Assembly: GCA_946800325.1 (NCBI GenBank)
Contig: OX326958.1
Span: 65,948,366 to 66,012,365 of the forward strand
Length of the DNA: 64,000 nt
Reading direction: 5' to 3'
Source: Luzula sylvatica
Taxonomy: Eukaryota > Streptophyta > Magnoliopsida > Poales > Juncaceae
The notes below the pieces were generated by a model. That model was not told the DNA's origin. It made no database searches and saw only the letters and a program-made list of their open reading frames with translations. A program made the position numbers and the translations under genes. Positions 47,340-61,000 of the stretch are shown here, one piece after another (within the stretch, counting starts at the first letter, position 1; each line of letters begins with the position of its first letter).

Positions 47340-50257
47340 TCTAATAACTCCGCATCGTCGAGTCTGAAATTGACCAGAAAAAAGCTTAACATTTTCATCT
47401 TTACGAAAAAGAGCTCAAATCCAATATATTGTGCTGATTAATTGTATCAAACATAGATAAAATCAATTCAAAAAGGTGAAACAATGTTATAGCCAACCTA
47501 ACCTTCTTTGTATTCCAAATCCAAATGAAAATCAAATCTTGAAGGTGATGAGTACCTATGATTTTGTTATGTAACAAAAACATGAATTTTTTGATACATG
47601 CCATAATATATACAATTTGATAGAAAATATATTATTATAATTTTAAGAAAATATATTATTATAATTTTAAAGAAAAAATGTGAAATTACCTATCAATTCA
47701 TCTAATCAGTTTTTTCCAATATCTTAACGTAAGCAATGCATAATCAGTTATATATGGCATAGTTTTTGTCTAATTGAATTATAAAACATAAAATTAGAAC
47801 AATATGATTAAAAATTTAGTATCTTAGTTTTTGTATTCTTTAGATAAAGAGTTATTTATATTTATAATGTATAACATGAAGCGACATAATGCCAAAAATA
47901 TGATGAAGTCACGTAATTATTACCACTCAAATTAGTTGGATCATTCGTTTTACACCTTATTAATTTTTGATATTTATCAAAAATCCCCCCTTCTACTTAA
48001 AATTATTATTTTCATGTTATAAAAAAATGAAATGAAATTGTCTTGAACAAAATATGAGTAATGCAAATAAAGTTCTTCCTAACTTGTCAAGGGTTCCATG
48101 ATTTAAGTGGTTGAGTGCACAATACAATAAATCGTAGATCATAAGTTCAATTTTAATTGACATCAACGGATGGAGGACGGAAATTAAATAAATAAATAAA
48201 ATATCCCAAACGAATAATATTTTAATATCTTGATTTTGTAATTAAGAGTAAGATATATGTTATTACATAATATACGAACGGTGAAGATTTTATTTTAAGG
48301 GAAAACCAAGCATCTGATAAAGGTATATATGTTAATTTTGATTATCGAGAGAAGAGTAAAAATGATGTTTCGGATATTTAAAAACGTAAATATATAAAAA
48401 AGTAAAATAGTAACTTTAAATGTTAAGCGTTAATTTTACACTAATGTTAACTATCCCGCACTTATTCACCGCTACAGTACTTGGAAAGTTAATTATTTTT
48501 TTATTCCATAAAAAATTAATATGATCAATCTGATTGGGTGCTGGATTGATGCGGGATAATATGTGCGTGTTGTGTATTTTAATGGACAAATTGGTCGTAA
48601 ATTTTTGATATTTTATTTTTAATTTATGAGAGGATATATATGATATTTTAAATTTAGAAGGATAAATATGGTATTCTAAATTTGAGAAAAAGTAAATATG
48701 TAAATAGTAATAGTAAACGGGAAAAGAGATTAATAATTTTTGTATTGAATATCGAGAAATTGTTTTGTTCTATTTATGTTATTCGTTGTTTTTAAATTGA
48801 ATCCACGACTTTTTCTGTTTCAAGTACAAATATATAAATGCATCGGATAATTCGAATATGACAAAGATATTATTACTTTGTTTTTGTTCACAATCTAAGG
48901 ACTCCATTAAGAGAAAATAAAAATAATAAGAGCCAAATAATATTAGACTTCGAATCAAACACATTAATCTCCTATACATAATAGAATCACATGAAAAATC
49001 AACAAGATTCGTTTAGAAAATAAAACAATTTCAAGAAAACCAAACTAAATTGCCTCATTCGAAAAGAAGACAAAAAAAACCTTCCTGATCAGAACTAAAT
49101 CATTTTCGTGACAAGGATTATTCAAAGATCGAAGTGTTTCCATCTAATTACTAAGAGGACGAATCAGAAAAATTAGAAAACTTGGTGGGACTTTCTAAGA
49201 ATAGTGATTTAGACATGAATATTTTTATGATCGCAGTAAATTAATTCATACTACAATAAACTTTGTTTCTATCTCAATCACCATCTAATCATTTCTGATT
49301 CGGACAAAAATATTTTTGATGATTGCAGAAATTAATTTTCTGGAATCATCAAAATTGTTCTTGTCTGAATCACTATTACTTTCTCAATAAAATTATAAAA
49401 AATGGAAGTATAGGAATTGGGAGCTTCTATCATAAAAATAAAAAAAAATCTAAAAAAGAAGACATTTTGGGCATCAAAAGTTCTATCAAGTATTTGATTT
49501 TTCTTTTCTCTCTTTGGGTGAATTAATTATATGTTATTTTATTTCCGTTGTTTTATTTCAATTTATCCCTCTCACTAGTTTTACACCTTCCCTTTTCCTT
49601 GTGTTTATTTCCATTGTTTTTTTTTGTCTCCTTTCACAATATCAATCTTTTTTACTTTTGACATTATTATCTAATTTTTGTAATATTTTGTAATCAATAT
49701 TTTGTTAAACGTATGATGATTCATCTTTCAAATTCACATAGCATAAAACAACTTTGCCTCCAACCCACACATCAAGAAATTTGAAAAAACTTCATACAAT
49801 ATTCTTTTATCTTCTCAATTACAACAACATTTAATGCAATGAAAAATAATACTTATAATAATTGGCTCGAACAACATTTTATTTAAGTGAATATCTCAAT
49901 AAATTGCTTTGAACACTTGATTTTGGATTGTGACTTCTGAAAATAAGTCCAACTGAATCAAAAATCCGATTAAATATTGTTGACCAGTTGATTTAAATTG
50001 ACTTTAATCCTGATTAGCAAGTTAATGTGCAATATTTTTATGAACCAATTGTTCAGATTGGTGGCATCTCTTTTGTCGAGGCAAATAGCCGGTTATGCAA
50101 CTTTTCGATTATTAATTAATGATTTTTTTTAATAACTCTACGTCGTCGAGTCGGATATCCACTAGATTAGGCTGGAACGTTTCCATTTTTCAGACAAAAA
50201 ACTAAAATCCGATATATTGTGCTGATTAATTGTATCAAATTTAGATAAATTCTTCTA

Positions 50258-50518
50258 GGGGGCTTCTATCATACATCCATTTCCTTATCGTACATCCATT
50301 TTCAAGGGCATTTGAAATAATTATCCATTTATGAATATTTAAGGTAAGATATCAAATATATTTATCAATTAATGTTTAACTAAATTGGAATTTTTTGTTG
50401 TTCATTTAAACAAAAATCTCCAAAAAAGATAAATTTTATGATACATCATTTTACAAATATAATTAATTGCTAAAATACCCAAAATACCCTTGTAAAAGGG
50501 TGTATGATAGAACTCCCC
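50258..50518. mobile_element. Mutator-like MITE (261 bp)
   Basis: Its terminal inverted repeats, GGGGGCTTCTATCATACATC and GGGGAGTTCTATCATACACC, are flanked by a perfect 9-bp duplication ATTCTTCTA (50249-50257 and 50519-50527), the length typical of Mutator-like elements. It interrupts unit 2 of the triplicated repeat. Confidence 0.8.
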
Positions 50519-51528
50519 ATTCTTCTATTCCGAACCCAAACGAAAATCATCACTGATGAGTGATGAGTACCTACAGTTTTGTCATCTGGCAAAAACATTA
50601 ATTTTTTTGATACATACCATAATATATATAATTTGTCCAGCTAGAAAATATATTACTATAAATTTAAAGAAAAAAAAATCTGAAATTACCTATTGATTCA
50701 TCTAATCAGTTTTCTCCACTATCTTAACGTAAGATATGCATAATCAATTATATATGACATATTTTTTTGTTTGATCGAATTATAAAAAAGATAAATTTGG
50801 AACACTATGCTTAAATTCGAATTTAGTTCCTTTGTTTTTGTATTTATCTTTATAATGTATAACGTGAACCGACACATGCCAAAAATATGAGGAAGTCACG
50901 TAATTAACCACTCAAAGTAGTGGGATCATTCGTTTTACACCTTATTATTGTTGGATTTTTACTAAAAAAAATCCCCTTCTAATTAGAAATTATTATTTTC
51001 ATGTCATAAAAAAACGAAATGAAACTGTCTTGAACAAAATATGAATAATGCAAATAAAATTCTCCTTAACCCGTCGATAGTCTCATAGTTCGAGTGGTTG
51101 AGTCTTGAGTGTATAACACAATAAATTGTAAATCATGAGTTTCAACTCTAATTGACGTTGATTGGCGGAGGATGAAAATTTAATAAAAGAAAGTTCTCCC
51201 AAACCAATAATATTTTGATTTCTTAAGACTACGATATATATTATTAGCATAATATATGAACGGTCAAGATTTTATTTTACGCGAAAACCAATCATATGAT
51301 AAGTGTATATATGCTATTTTAGATTATTGAGAGAAGGGTAAAAATGATATTTTAGGTATTTAAAAGGGTAAATATGCAAAAAGTAAAATAGTAATTTTAA
51401 ATGTTAAGCGTTAATTTTAACGGACAAATTGGTTGATTCTAAATTTTGGATAAATATGTTATTTTTAATTTGCGAGATAATAAATATGATATTTTAAATT
51501 TAGAAGGATAAATATGTTATTTTAAGTT

Positions 51529-51760
51529 GGGGAGTGCTATGATAGACCCATTTTCTTATCATGGATCCATTTTCAAAAAAATATTTTAAGAATTTTAGAT
51601 ATTTATTAATTAATTCTACAAAATTTATGTTTTGAATAACATTAAATGATAAATATATACTAGAATCTTACAAAAAATATCATTATTTCACAAATATTCG
51701 ATTTAAAAAAAAAAAAAAATGGGTCCATGATAAGAAAATGAGTCTATCATAGCATTCCCC
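51529..51760. mobile_element. Foldback MITE, first of an inverted pair
   Basis: 232 bp with ends GGGGAGTGCTATGATAGACC and, reversed, GGGGAATGCTATGATAGACT. The interior is A/T-rich and non-coding. No clear target duplication was found. It is nearly the reverse complement of 51816-52044 over its whole length. Confidence 0.75.
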
Positions 51761-51815
51761 TTACTGTTTAATGAAAACATGCACTATTTCATATATATCC
51801 TTCTAAAACTTAAAA

Positions 51816-52044
51816 GAGGAGTGCTATGATAGACCCATTTTCTTATCATGGACCCATTTTTTTTTTTTAAATCGAATATTTGTGAAATAATGATATTTTT
51901 TGTAAGATTCTAGTATATATTTATCATTTAATGTTATTCAAAACATAAATTTTGTAGAATTAATTAACAAATATCTAAAATTCTTAAAATATTTTTTTGA
52001 AAATGGGTCCATGATAAGAAAATTGGTCTATCATAGCACTCCCC
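51816..52044. mobile_element. Foldback MITE, second of an inverted pair
   Basis: 229 bp with ends GGAGTGCTATGATAGACCC and GGGGAGTGCTATGATAGACC. It is the same element as 51529-51760 in opposite orientation, 55 bp away. Confidence 0.75.
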
Positions 52045-52589
52045 AAATAGTAAATAGTAAACATAAAAAGAGATTATTAAATTTTGTATTGGATATTGAG
52101 AAATTGATTTGTTCTATTTGTGTTATTCGGTGTATTTAAATTGAATCCATTCGAATATGACTAAAAGATATTATTACTTTTATAATCTTGTTATTTAATT
52201 TCGCTGTCCATGACTTAACGTAGATCAAATGACACTTACATCTAAGGACTCGATTAAGAAGGAAATATAAATGATAGAGCCAAATAATATTTTTCTCAAA
52301 AAAAAAGAGCCAAATAATATCGACTTCCAATCAAACACATTGATCTCCTATCCATAATAGAATCACATGAAACAACACCACGATTTGCATACAAAATTAA
52401 GCAATTTCAAGAAAACTAAACTGCCTTATTTGAAAAGAAAGAAACAAATAAAAAATATTACAGATCAGAACTAAATCATTTTCAGGAGTCCACGACAATA
52501 ATTAAGTAAAGATCAAAGTGTTTCCGTTCAGTTACTAGGAGAATGAATTAGCAGAACCGAAAAACTTCGTGGCAATAACCTGCTATGTT

Positions 52590-53370
52590 TAACGATCATA
52601 GTGCAAGGGACATAAATAGCCACCAATCTTGCGTCGTATTTTCTTTGCGATCTACAAAAACTCATTCCGATCTATGAATCGCTCCGATTGGGAGTCGGTT
52701 TGGATATCATCCGTAGAACCGGACTAGTCGAACAACCAAGATACCTAACGGCCAAGGTTTATGCACGGCTTTCTCACCCGAGAGTCAAGTGCATATGGCC
52801 ATCGATCCTTTTCGAAGCAAAGGCTCCTCTCAAGGTAAAGATCTTTGCATGGCTTGCGCTAAACAATCGGATCCTCACGACGGATAATTTAGTCAAGAGA
52901 GGATGGTTGCACAACCCGTTATGTTCCCTATGTTCCGAAGTGTTCGAATCGATAGATCATCATTTCTTTGAGTACCCTTCACAACCAAAATTTGGCGCCT
53001 CATACAACCTAATCCAACCCCGCTAGCAATGGGCTTCAAGGATTTTTGGTGGCTCACGAGTATGTCCAAGACATCAAAAGAAACTAAGAAATGAGATATT
53101 AAATGACTAACCACCATTTGGACAATTTGGCGAGAGCGTAACAATATAATTTTTCAAAGAAAAGAAAGAATGCATGCGCTAGTGATTGACGGAATCAATG
53201 ATTTAACTTTCAAATGGCGTTATTTTTATTAAGCCTAGTTGCTATAGTATTAACAAGGCCAAGGCCAACGTAGTAGTGGGGACTTTTTCTTGTAATTGTT
53301 GTAACATTTTTAATTTTGTTTAATAAAAATGATCGGATCGGGGGAGCATCCGCGCTTTAAAAAAAACTCT
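52590..53370 (+). mobile_element. LINE (non-LTR retrotransposon) 3' remnant
   Basis: The frame at 52688-53026 shows the zinc-binding region found at the end of plant LINE reverse transcriptases: AKAPLKVKIFAWLALNNRIL, TTDNLVKRGW, PLCSLCSEVFESIDHHFFEYP. The spacing of the Cys and His residues fits zf-RVT. The polymerase core is missing, and the frame breaks near 53026. Downstream, about 53280-53370, is the usual 3' tail with runs of T and A. Confidence 0.8.
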
Positions 53371-53799
53371 ATGTTTAAATATAAAGTATGTTATTTCTTA
53401 CTATTTTGATTTGGGAGTCAATTTATTTTTATTAAATAACTCAACATCGTCGAGTCGAATGTGGACTGAAGTGAGCGGGGAATTTGTCATCTTTCGGGAA
53501 AAAAACTTAAAAACAAAATCCAATATATTATGATGTTTGATTGTATCAACCGTCGATAAAATCTTGTCTTTCGAACCCAAATGAAAATCGAACGATCGAA
53601 ATGGTGGCTATCTACGATGTTGTCATGTGGCAAAAACATGATTTTTTAATACATACTACAATATAATATGTTTGGATGTTTAAATTATAAGATGCTGGAA
53701 AGTACAATTTTTTGTTCGGTTATTTAGAAAATTTTGGAATTTTGTTAAAAATGTAGAAATAATGTTTAGTAAAGATTGCTGAAAAATATTAAGTATTGT

Positions 53800-53915
53800 T
53801 ACGTAATTATTATTTGTTTGGATGTTTGGAAAATAAAAATTCTCAAAAATATAATCTTTGTTAATTAATTATTATTTGTTTGGATGTTTGAAAAATAAAA
53901 ATTCTCAAAAAGATA
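53800..53915. repeat. Two-copy direct repeat of about 61 bp
   Basis: 'taattattatttgtttggat' followed by 'aaaataaaaattctcaaaaa' occurs twice in tandem (about 53806 and 53867). Confidence 0.8.
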
Positions 53916-55340
53916 ATCTTTTGTTTGGTTATTAGAATCTTTTGAAACTTTTGAATGTCAAAATAGTTAAAGTAGATTAAAAATATGAAAAAACAAAAAA
54001 TAATTCAAAGAAAACATAACTTTATGCATCAATTTAGGTATAAACCACGAGCTAATAGCCTAATACACAAAGATATAATAATTTAAAGTAGTAAAATAAA
54101 AAGATGATATAAAACTAGCAATTTATACTTAAATTTCGTACAAGAATTCTACTGCCAACTTGAATTAAAAAGAAGCATCTAATTACATGATAATCGTTGA
54201 AAAAACAAATATATATATAATTTCACATGAAGAAATTATTGTAAAACAATAACATCAATTCATTAACTAATTCTTGTAATGAGCATCCATTAGTCTCGAA
54301 TTAAGATTCAATGAATCCTCAAATAGGCATAAATATTCTTAGATGCACATTTATCCTCAATTCAGTTAAACCATGTGCTTTTATCTCAGGAATAGATAAT
54401 GCACGTCTTCGAGCTGGATATCTCCTGTTAAGAACGCACAAATAATTTTTCAGCACGGCAAAGGAAAGACATGACGGGAGAAATAGAAAGAAGAGGAATA
54501 CAACTTACATCGACGAGAACAAGATTATAGAAACCAATTCATCCAGAAAAAGGATTTAGCGGCCAGAGCATATCTACGAGAGAGAAGAGACATGAAGAGA
54601 TGAGGAAAAACGTGGAATAAACAAGTTAGGAGGAGTGTGATTTAGGGCTTGGTAATCTGCCGGCATTTTGGCACTCCGGGTTTTTGTAGAGTGGAGATTT
54701 GTGGCACCACTAGGTCGAAATGAAAACCAGTAAAAGTTAATTCCGTTCCTTTAAATGCTACCAAAGAAGGAATTTGATTTTCCTTCATTACAAAAGGTAT
54801 TTTCTACCACGGATTATGTACCCCAAACAGACCCTTAAAAAAAATGTGAAATTACCTTTTGGTTTGCCTAATCAGTTTTCTCCAATATCTTAACGCGGAT
54901 AACGCATTCTTAATCATATATGACATACATTTTATCTGATTGAATTATAAACGATAAACTTAGAACAGTATGTTTAAGAATTTAGTTCCTTAGTTTTTAT
55001 ATTCGTCGCGAAGGAGTTACTTCATCTTTATAATGTATAACATGAACCGAAGCAATGCAAAAAATATGACGAAGTCACGTAATTGACCATTTAAAGTAGT
55101 TGGATCATACATTTTACACCTTAATTTTTGGATTTTCACCAAAAAAAAACCTCATTTCGATGTATAAAATAATGAAAATGAGATTATGTCTTAAAAGAAA
55201 ATACGAGTAATGCAAATAAGGTTCACCGTATCAGATAATATTTCATATCTCGATTTTGTGATTAAGACTACGGCGTATATTATTAGTATAATATACGCAC
55301 GGGCAGGATTTTATTTTAGAGCATATGATAAGAGAGCCGA

Positions 55341-56822
55341 GCACTATCTATAGAAATGATATATTTTAAAAGTATTAAGATTATTTTAGAGCTAATATTT
55401 TTAAAAAAATCCCAAAATATCTTTCTTTAATTATGATATGTATTAGAAATATATCTCGTTAATTACGGTATGTATTAAAAAAACCCCCAAAATATCTCTA
55501 TTTAATTTGATATGTATTAAAAAAAACCCAAAATATCTCTCTGTAATTATGATTTATATTATAGAAATGATATATTTTAAAAGTATTAGAAATTATAAAT
55601 AGATAATTCATTAATTGACGAAACAAATATATATTTCATAAATTGTGCATTTTAAAAGTATATTTTAGAAGTATTACTAAATTGTGCATTTTTACGGGTA
55701 ACAAGTATATTTGCGGGTACGAATTTTACCCGCGGGTTAGATTATGTTGAATAAAAATTACCCGTGGTGATTTCGGGTACGGGTACTTATAATATCCGAA
55801 AATTGAGGTACGGGTATGGGCGAGGTATACCCGTACAAGCTCCGACCCGTTGATACCACACGCTCAAGTCTCAAATAGGTTAGATTGTTGCAAAGATAAA
55901 ACGATAAGAGTTGACCATCATGGCTACTTGTAGCACGTATCAAAAGGCCGAATCGATTTGTGTCGAAAAGAAGAAGAATTTTACATGTCAACCCAGAATA
56001 GACACACTATCTCCTCTACAAACAAAGAAAAACTTTTACATCGGAGAAGCTTCGAACAATTTCTTCAATTTGCTCACAATGACACAATAAGCTCTGACTT
56101 TTGGGGAATAGTAATTAACCACAAAATCAAATTCAAAGTGAAGAACATAAACTTTGAAATTAGTTTGTAAGGGCCAGATTAATTTGATTCTTCCACTAGA
56201 GAGCCCTTATCTAGAAAGAATATGTGTTGAACATTTCAAATTGAAATTTGTTTGTTGTTTTGTATGGACGAATTTAAATCTTGGTGTAAAAGCAAGTATT
56301 CTGAAAGAAGCCATATCTCACTCGAAAGGTCTCATTTACTTGTCCACAAATCATGAATATATTCTTTCTTATGCATTATAGAAGAATGTCAAAGATAAGA
56401 ATCGACGAAAAGGTACCGAAAGAGGCAAACTCGTCAGAGCCCCGAATCCATTCGTTCTATAAATACTCGACAAACAAAGCCGATTACATATCAAATCGAA
56501 GTGAATCGAGAAGAAGAGGGGTCTTACATGTCGGTACGAACCCATCTTTGTTAGCCAAGGATGGCTTGCCTATATTCTCACACAAAACCTGGTATTCTGT
56601 ACCATTCAGGTCCAGTTCGGTACCGATAAATTTTGTTTAAATAGGCAGTCACCTTGGCTAATCTAAGAGGTTCTTCCCTGCATGTTAGACTCTCTCTCCT
56701 AAATTCCATTATCTTAACTTCATAACTAGAAATAAACCAACCCATTTACAATGGAAAACCATATACTGAGAAACCCAAATAGTTCTAAATAAATAACGCA
56801 TAAATATCACTATATATTCGAT
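55341..56822. other. Intergenic with no supported gene
   Basis: Up to about 55690 it is AT-rich with repeated 'attatgatatgtattaaaaa' strings. At 55690-55860 there are 'cgggtacgggta' strings like the subterminal repeats of hAT elements. From 55900 to 56640 the composition is more balanced and small plus-strand ORFs open (56154-56381, 56353-56640), but none has a recognisable motif. The last 200 bp include the 3' UTR of the LITAF-domain gene. Confidence 0.4.
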
Positions 56823-57573
56823 CTATGCAGGCAAGGCAAAGCTGGCATTGGACCAATTAGGGGGATCCATAACCAAACAAGGATCCGATTTCCTGAACTC
56901 CGCGACCATTTGATTGCAGCTAGGGCAGAAGTGGCGTTTGTGCCAAAGACAATCCATCGAGGGGCAGAGGAAACAAATTCCCATGAATAATGGCATCATG
57001 CATGCTACTGCTGCGGCTATGCTCGGTCTTGATCTGATATACAAAAAAAGAATGCAGTAAATTAAGAAAATATTTGCCAAATGTGCAAATCGACCCCTCG
57101 ATTCTTGATTTGTGCAATAAACCCCTTCTTCGCATTTAATTTTACTCAATTAGGTACAAGTGTCGAGTGCAATCAGTCAGATTGAATTAACATGTAAGAG
57201 GCTAGATCTTTGATCCGAGAAATTATATAATTATCATAACTATAAGTTCACTGCTAATTTTCTATAACCCTAGTCCATTTTTATAGAGTTCAGATCTTTG
57301 ATCCAAGAAGAGTCAAATCAGAGCTAACCTGACGGATGAGAGACCTGAAGAACCGCAATAAACACAGCTGAAAGGAGCTGGCGTGTCTTTAAACATGGTT
57401 TGCTGTAAAGGGATCCCTTTCGGATCGCCATAGATGGCGTTGGGAGGTACCATACCAGATTGGTACGGATTCATGTCAGAGTAGTACTGAGTCTCCATGC
57501 CTCCTCCGGCGGCGGCGTAGGGATACGGATACCCCACCGCCGGCTCCGATTGTTTGGCTCCCTTCATCTCCAT
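56823..57573 (-). CDS. LITAF-domain protein of the GILP type, two exons
   Basis: Exons 57329-57573 and 56823-57033 join in frame to 151 residues. The N-terminus is Tyr/Pro/Gly-rich (YPYPYAAAGGG). It is followed by the plant signature MVPPNAIYGDPKGIP and then the LITAF domain: DTPAPFSCVYCGSSG (first CxxC), the hydrophobic segment AAAVACMMPLFMGICFLCPS, and HKRHFCPSC (HxxxxCPxC, second zinc half-site). It ends DPPNWSNASFALPA. It closely follows Arabidopsis GILP (At5g13190), a plasma-membrane monotopic protein that binds LSD1 and restrains hypersensitive cell death. The zinc ligands all look intact. A TATA-like box on the same strand lies about 210 bp above the ATG. Confidence 0.93.
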
Positions 57574-57779
57574 TAGGTTCTCAATTGAGGAAAATTGTGT
57601 AACTTTGCTGATTGATGAAGAAATTATAATTTTGCGTTATTTTGTGAAGGGGGAAGAAGACGCGTTACTCGTTGGATAGGGGACCTGGTAGACCGAAAAA
57701 GGAAATGGTGGTCTATCTTCGGTCCACGGAACTGGAGATGTCCGGTTTTCAAAAAAGCCGGCTTCGAGTCAAAAATAGA

Positions 57780-57788
57780 ATATTTATA
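57780..57788 (-). promoter_or_regulatory. TATA-like box of the LITAF-domain gene
   Basis: Minus-strand TATAAATA, about 210 bp upstream of the ATG at 57573. The intervening leader contains no in-frame ATG extension. Confidence 0.5.
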
Positions 57789-57939
57789 AAAGATCAGTGT
57801 TCCCATATTTTCCCCAGCGCAAATCAGGGTGACGCAATACGTTAATCCAAGTGGACTGGGCCGGTTCCAATCCAAAATTCCGGATCTTTATAGGGCTTTG
57901 CGGTGCGTTGAATTAACTCGGTCCGGAGTTAATCGCTAA

Positions 57940-58090
57940 TTGGGCCGATTCATATATATACCAAAATCATAACACTCTCTCTCCTCTTTCTACTTTCCAA
58001 TCGTCTCTCTCTGTGTCTTCTTTCTCTCTCATCTCTGTCATCTCTCTTCTCGATTAAATACACTTGCGTTCGATTTCAAGTTGATTAATG
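57940..58090 (+). promoter_or_regulatory. Divergent promoter-like region without a recognised gene
   Basis: TGGGCC motifs (about 57857 and 57944), a TATATATA box (about 57952) and a long CT-rich stretch with an ATG at 58088 look like a plant core promoter and 5' UTR pointing right. The ATG frame (MAILKAMSSDF...) stops after 21 codons. The T-rich sequence that follows could be a leader intron, but I found no downstream exon. Confidence 0.4.
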
Positions 58091-61000
58091 GCGATTTTGA
58101 AAGCCATGAGCTCGGATTTCATGTTTTTTGTTGATGTTTTTTTTTTCGCGTAGATTTCGTGTTTTTCGTTACAATTTTCTGATTTTTGTCTTATTAACTG
58201 ATAAATAAGAATTTTTTTAGCTTGTAATTGAGGGTTATATTCCAAATCTGCTTTTGTGTGTGTTTTCTCATTTTTTTGTTAATTCGTATTCCAAATCTAA
58301 TTTCTTTTGAATAATTTCAAATGTGGTGCAAAATTCTGCTGCAAAAATCTGAATATGGCTTTGTTTGTCGACTCTTTGGAGTGGATTTATCGATTTGCAC
58401 TGATTTTGGTTCATGGTTGTTTGCTTTGATTTATCGTCGACTGTTGCTGATCTGATTTTACGGATATCTCTCATTTTTTTGGTCCATTTTATTCTATGTC
58501 GAATTTTTGTTGCAATATTTTCAAATCTGTTGGAGATCTGATTTTGTATATTTTTTCAAATTTGGTTTCATTTTTGTTAAAAAAAATTCCATTCAATTTA
58601 ACTGTTAATTCAAATAAATATTGTAATTTCAATGATTTATTGTTAATTCAATAAAATTTCATTCCATTTTCTGATGCAAATCTGATGGTTATTCATTATC
58701 TACTTGAATTGGTAATTAATTTTTGTTAATTAATTTTCTTCTCAATTACTTGTTAATTTTGTAATTATTAATTATTTATGTTATGAAATGTAAATTTTGT
58801 AATTATTGGCATTTTTGGTATTTTTTTCCCTAAATTGTAGGGTTAATTTGTACTGTTAATTAATCTTCTTCAATCGACTGTTAATTGTTAATTCCTAAAT
58901 TATTGGTATGATTATTATCTAATAATAAGGTATGATTATTAACTGTTAATTATGTATGAATTTTGAATTTTGAGTTAATGAATCTTGGATTGAATATGAA
59001 TTAACTGTTAATTCGTAGTGGTGATCATCTAATTAATGAGGGAGGCTAACCTACATAATTAAGTACACACGTTTTGGTACTTAATGATTTTAAACCATTG
59101 AATTTGCATTGATATTTGTGTATTTAATGATGTGCACAAAACTTTGGTACTTAATTAAGTAGGTTAGCCTCCCTCCTAATTAATAAGTTATTTATGAAAA
59201 ATACTTAAAATGTTAATTAAGTTCCATGCAACTTATATAGTGAATTGTTAATTATGAGGGAAACTTTGGATTGAATTGCAATAATTCAATTTTAAATTAA
59301 GCATGAATTAACTTTGCCAGATTTAATTTGAAATTTCCATATTAGTTTTTCCACGTTTGACTAAAGCATGACTTAGATGAATATTCCATATATGTCGTAA
59401 TTATTAATTATGTTGGTAGTTGGTACTATTAATTAATAGTTAATTGAATGATTTGTGAATATATATTTGTTAATTGAATTAATTTTGTTAATTAAATATT
59501 GTTATTAACATAATTTAATTTATTTGGTGTATTAAATTATGTTGTTAAATAATTTTGTTAATTGGAATGACTTTATTAATTGCTGTTAAATTTCTAATAT
59601 ATGTTTTAATTATTAGTTATGTTGTTATTATTAATTATGTAGTTAATTAATTGATTTGTGAATTTATATTTGTGAATTGAATTAATTTTGTGAATTAAAT
59701 ATTGTTATTAACATAATTTTATTAATTTTGTTAATTGGAATGACTTTATTAACTGTTAATTACGTTACAATTAATTGGTAATTGAAAGCTTGGTTAATGG
59801 AGTGGGAAATTTGGGTGCAAAAGTGAATGCGCCCAAATAATATGTATATTTTGAGAAAAGATTGTGCACTCACGTGTGTATATACATATGCTAGGAAAAA
59901 ATGACACGTGACAGTTGATTTTTTTTTAATTCTACCCAAACTTTTTGCATTCCAACATATTTCAAAATGTATTTCCTTTCTCGTCTAGGTTTTATATTTT
60001 ATATTGTTCGTAATTCGTGATACACAATAATACAGTCATTTGTGATGCGCCAATAATACATGCGTAATATGTTCGTGTACAAATTCGTGATAAATTCTAA
60101 GAGAAAATGCATTCACAAGAAGTATGGTACTATGGTCAAGTAGAAAAACAAAACAATTAGGAAAATCATTTTTTTTTTGTGGAAAAAACACATGATCATC
60201 ATGCAAATTAGGAAAAAAAAAAATCTGATGTTTAACGAATTTCTACTTGAGCACTTAATCACTACTGATTAGAGTAGAAATCTATTTAATTTAGATGTGA
60301 AAATAAATTTCATGTTTTGATTAGCATACATGGTAAAATGCCAACATATTATTAAGCATTTTATTTTTTATGTGTCATATTCAACTCAATAATTTTAAGT
60401 GGATCTTCTTAATATGGAAGACTCTGAACTCAAGTCTAGTTGGCTTCACTTTTAAGATGACTCTGATATCGAACAATATTCGAGTCGCATCTGTATACGT
60501 TTAATATCCAAATCATATTCGGATCCGAATAATTTCTATTCGAATCCGAAAAATAATATAAATACAAATATGATTCTAAATAGTGCTCTATATTGGTATC
60601 GAACAATATCCACTATTAGCATTATATGATATTTTTTAACACTTCAAACGAACCAAGTGATTTGAATTTTTTTATTGTGGGAATTCATGAAAAGCAGAAC
60701 TTTTGGGTCATTTTATAAGAAAAAATATCATAAAAATAAAACGAGAAATTCTTGAAAACTCCTAAATTTTGCTAAAATTATGAAAAAAGTTGCCGTATTA
60801 AAAAAAAAAAAAATCTGGTAAAAATGAATTTTATTACTTTAACGTTAATTTTTTTTGACATACATACATACATAATATCCTTTAGTCACTTATTTTTATA
60901 TTTATTTTATTCAATAACAAATATAATTAAAATATATTTTGACATAATATTTTGTGTTATTATTTTAACGATATTTTTTTTATATTTCGCAACGCTTTAA

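Larger units (their letters stand above)
47340..55340. repeat. Three diverged tandem copies of a non-coding unit
   Basis: The landmarks 'aataactc..catcgtcgagtc', 'gctgattaattgtatcaa', 'aattacctat..attcatctaatcagtttt', 'gtcacgtaatt' and 'ttcgttttacacctta' recur in the same order from about 47340, 50130 and 53430. Unit 1 runs to about 50100, unit 2 to about 53400 and unit 3 to about 55340. Units 1 and 2 share a longer tail ('aatagaatcacatgaaa', 'gatcagaactaaatcatttt'). MITEs and a LINE fragment sit inside. No conserved ORF links the copies. Confidence 0.75.
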
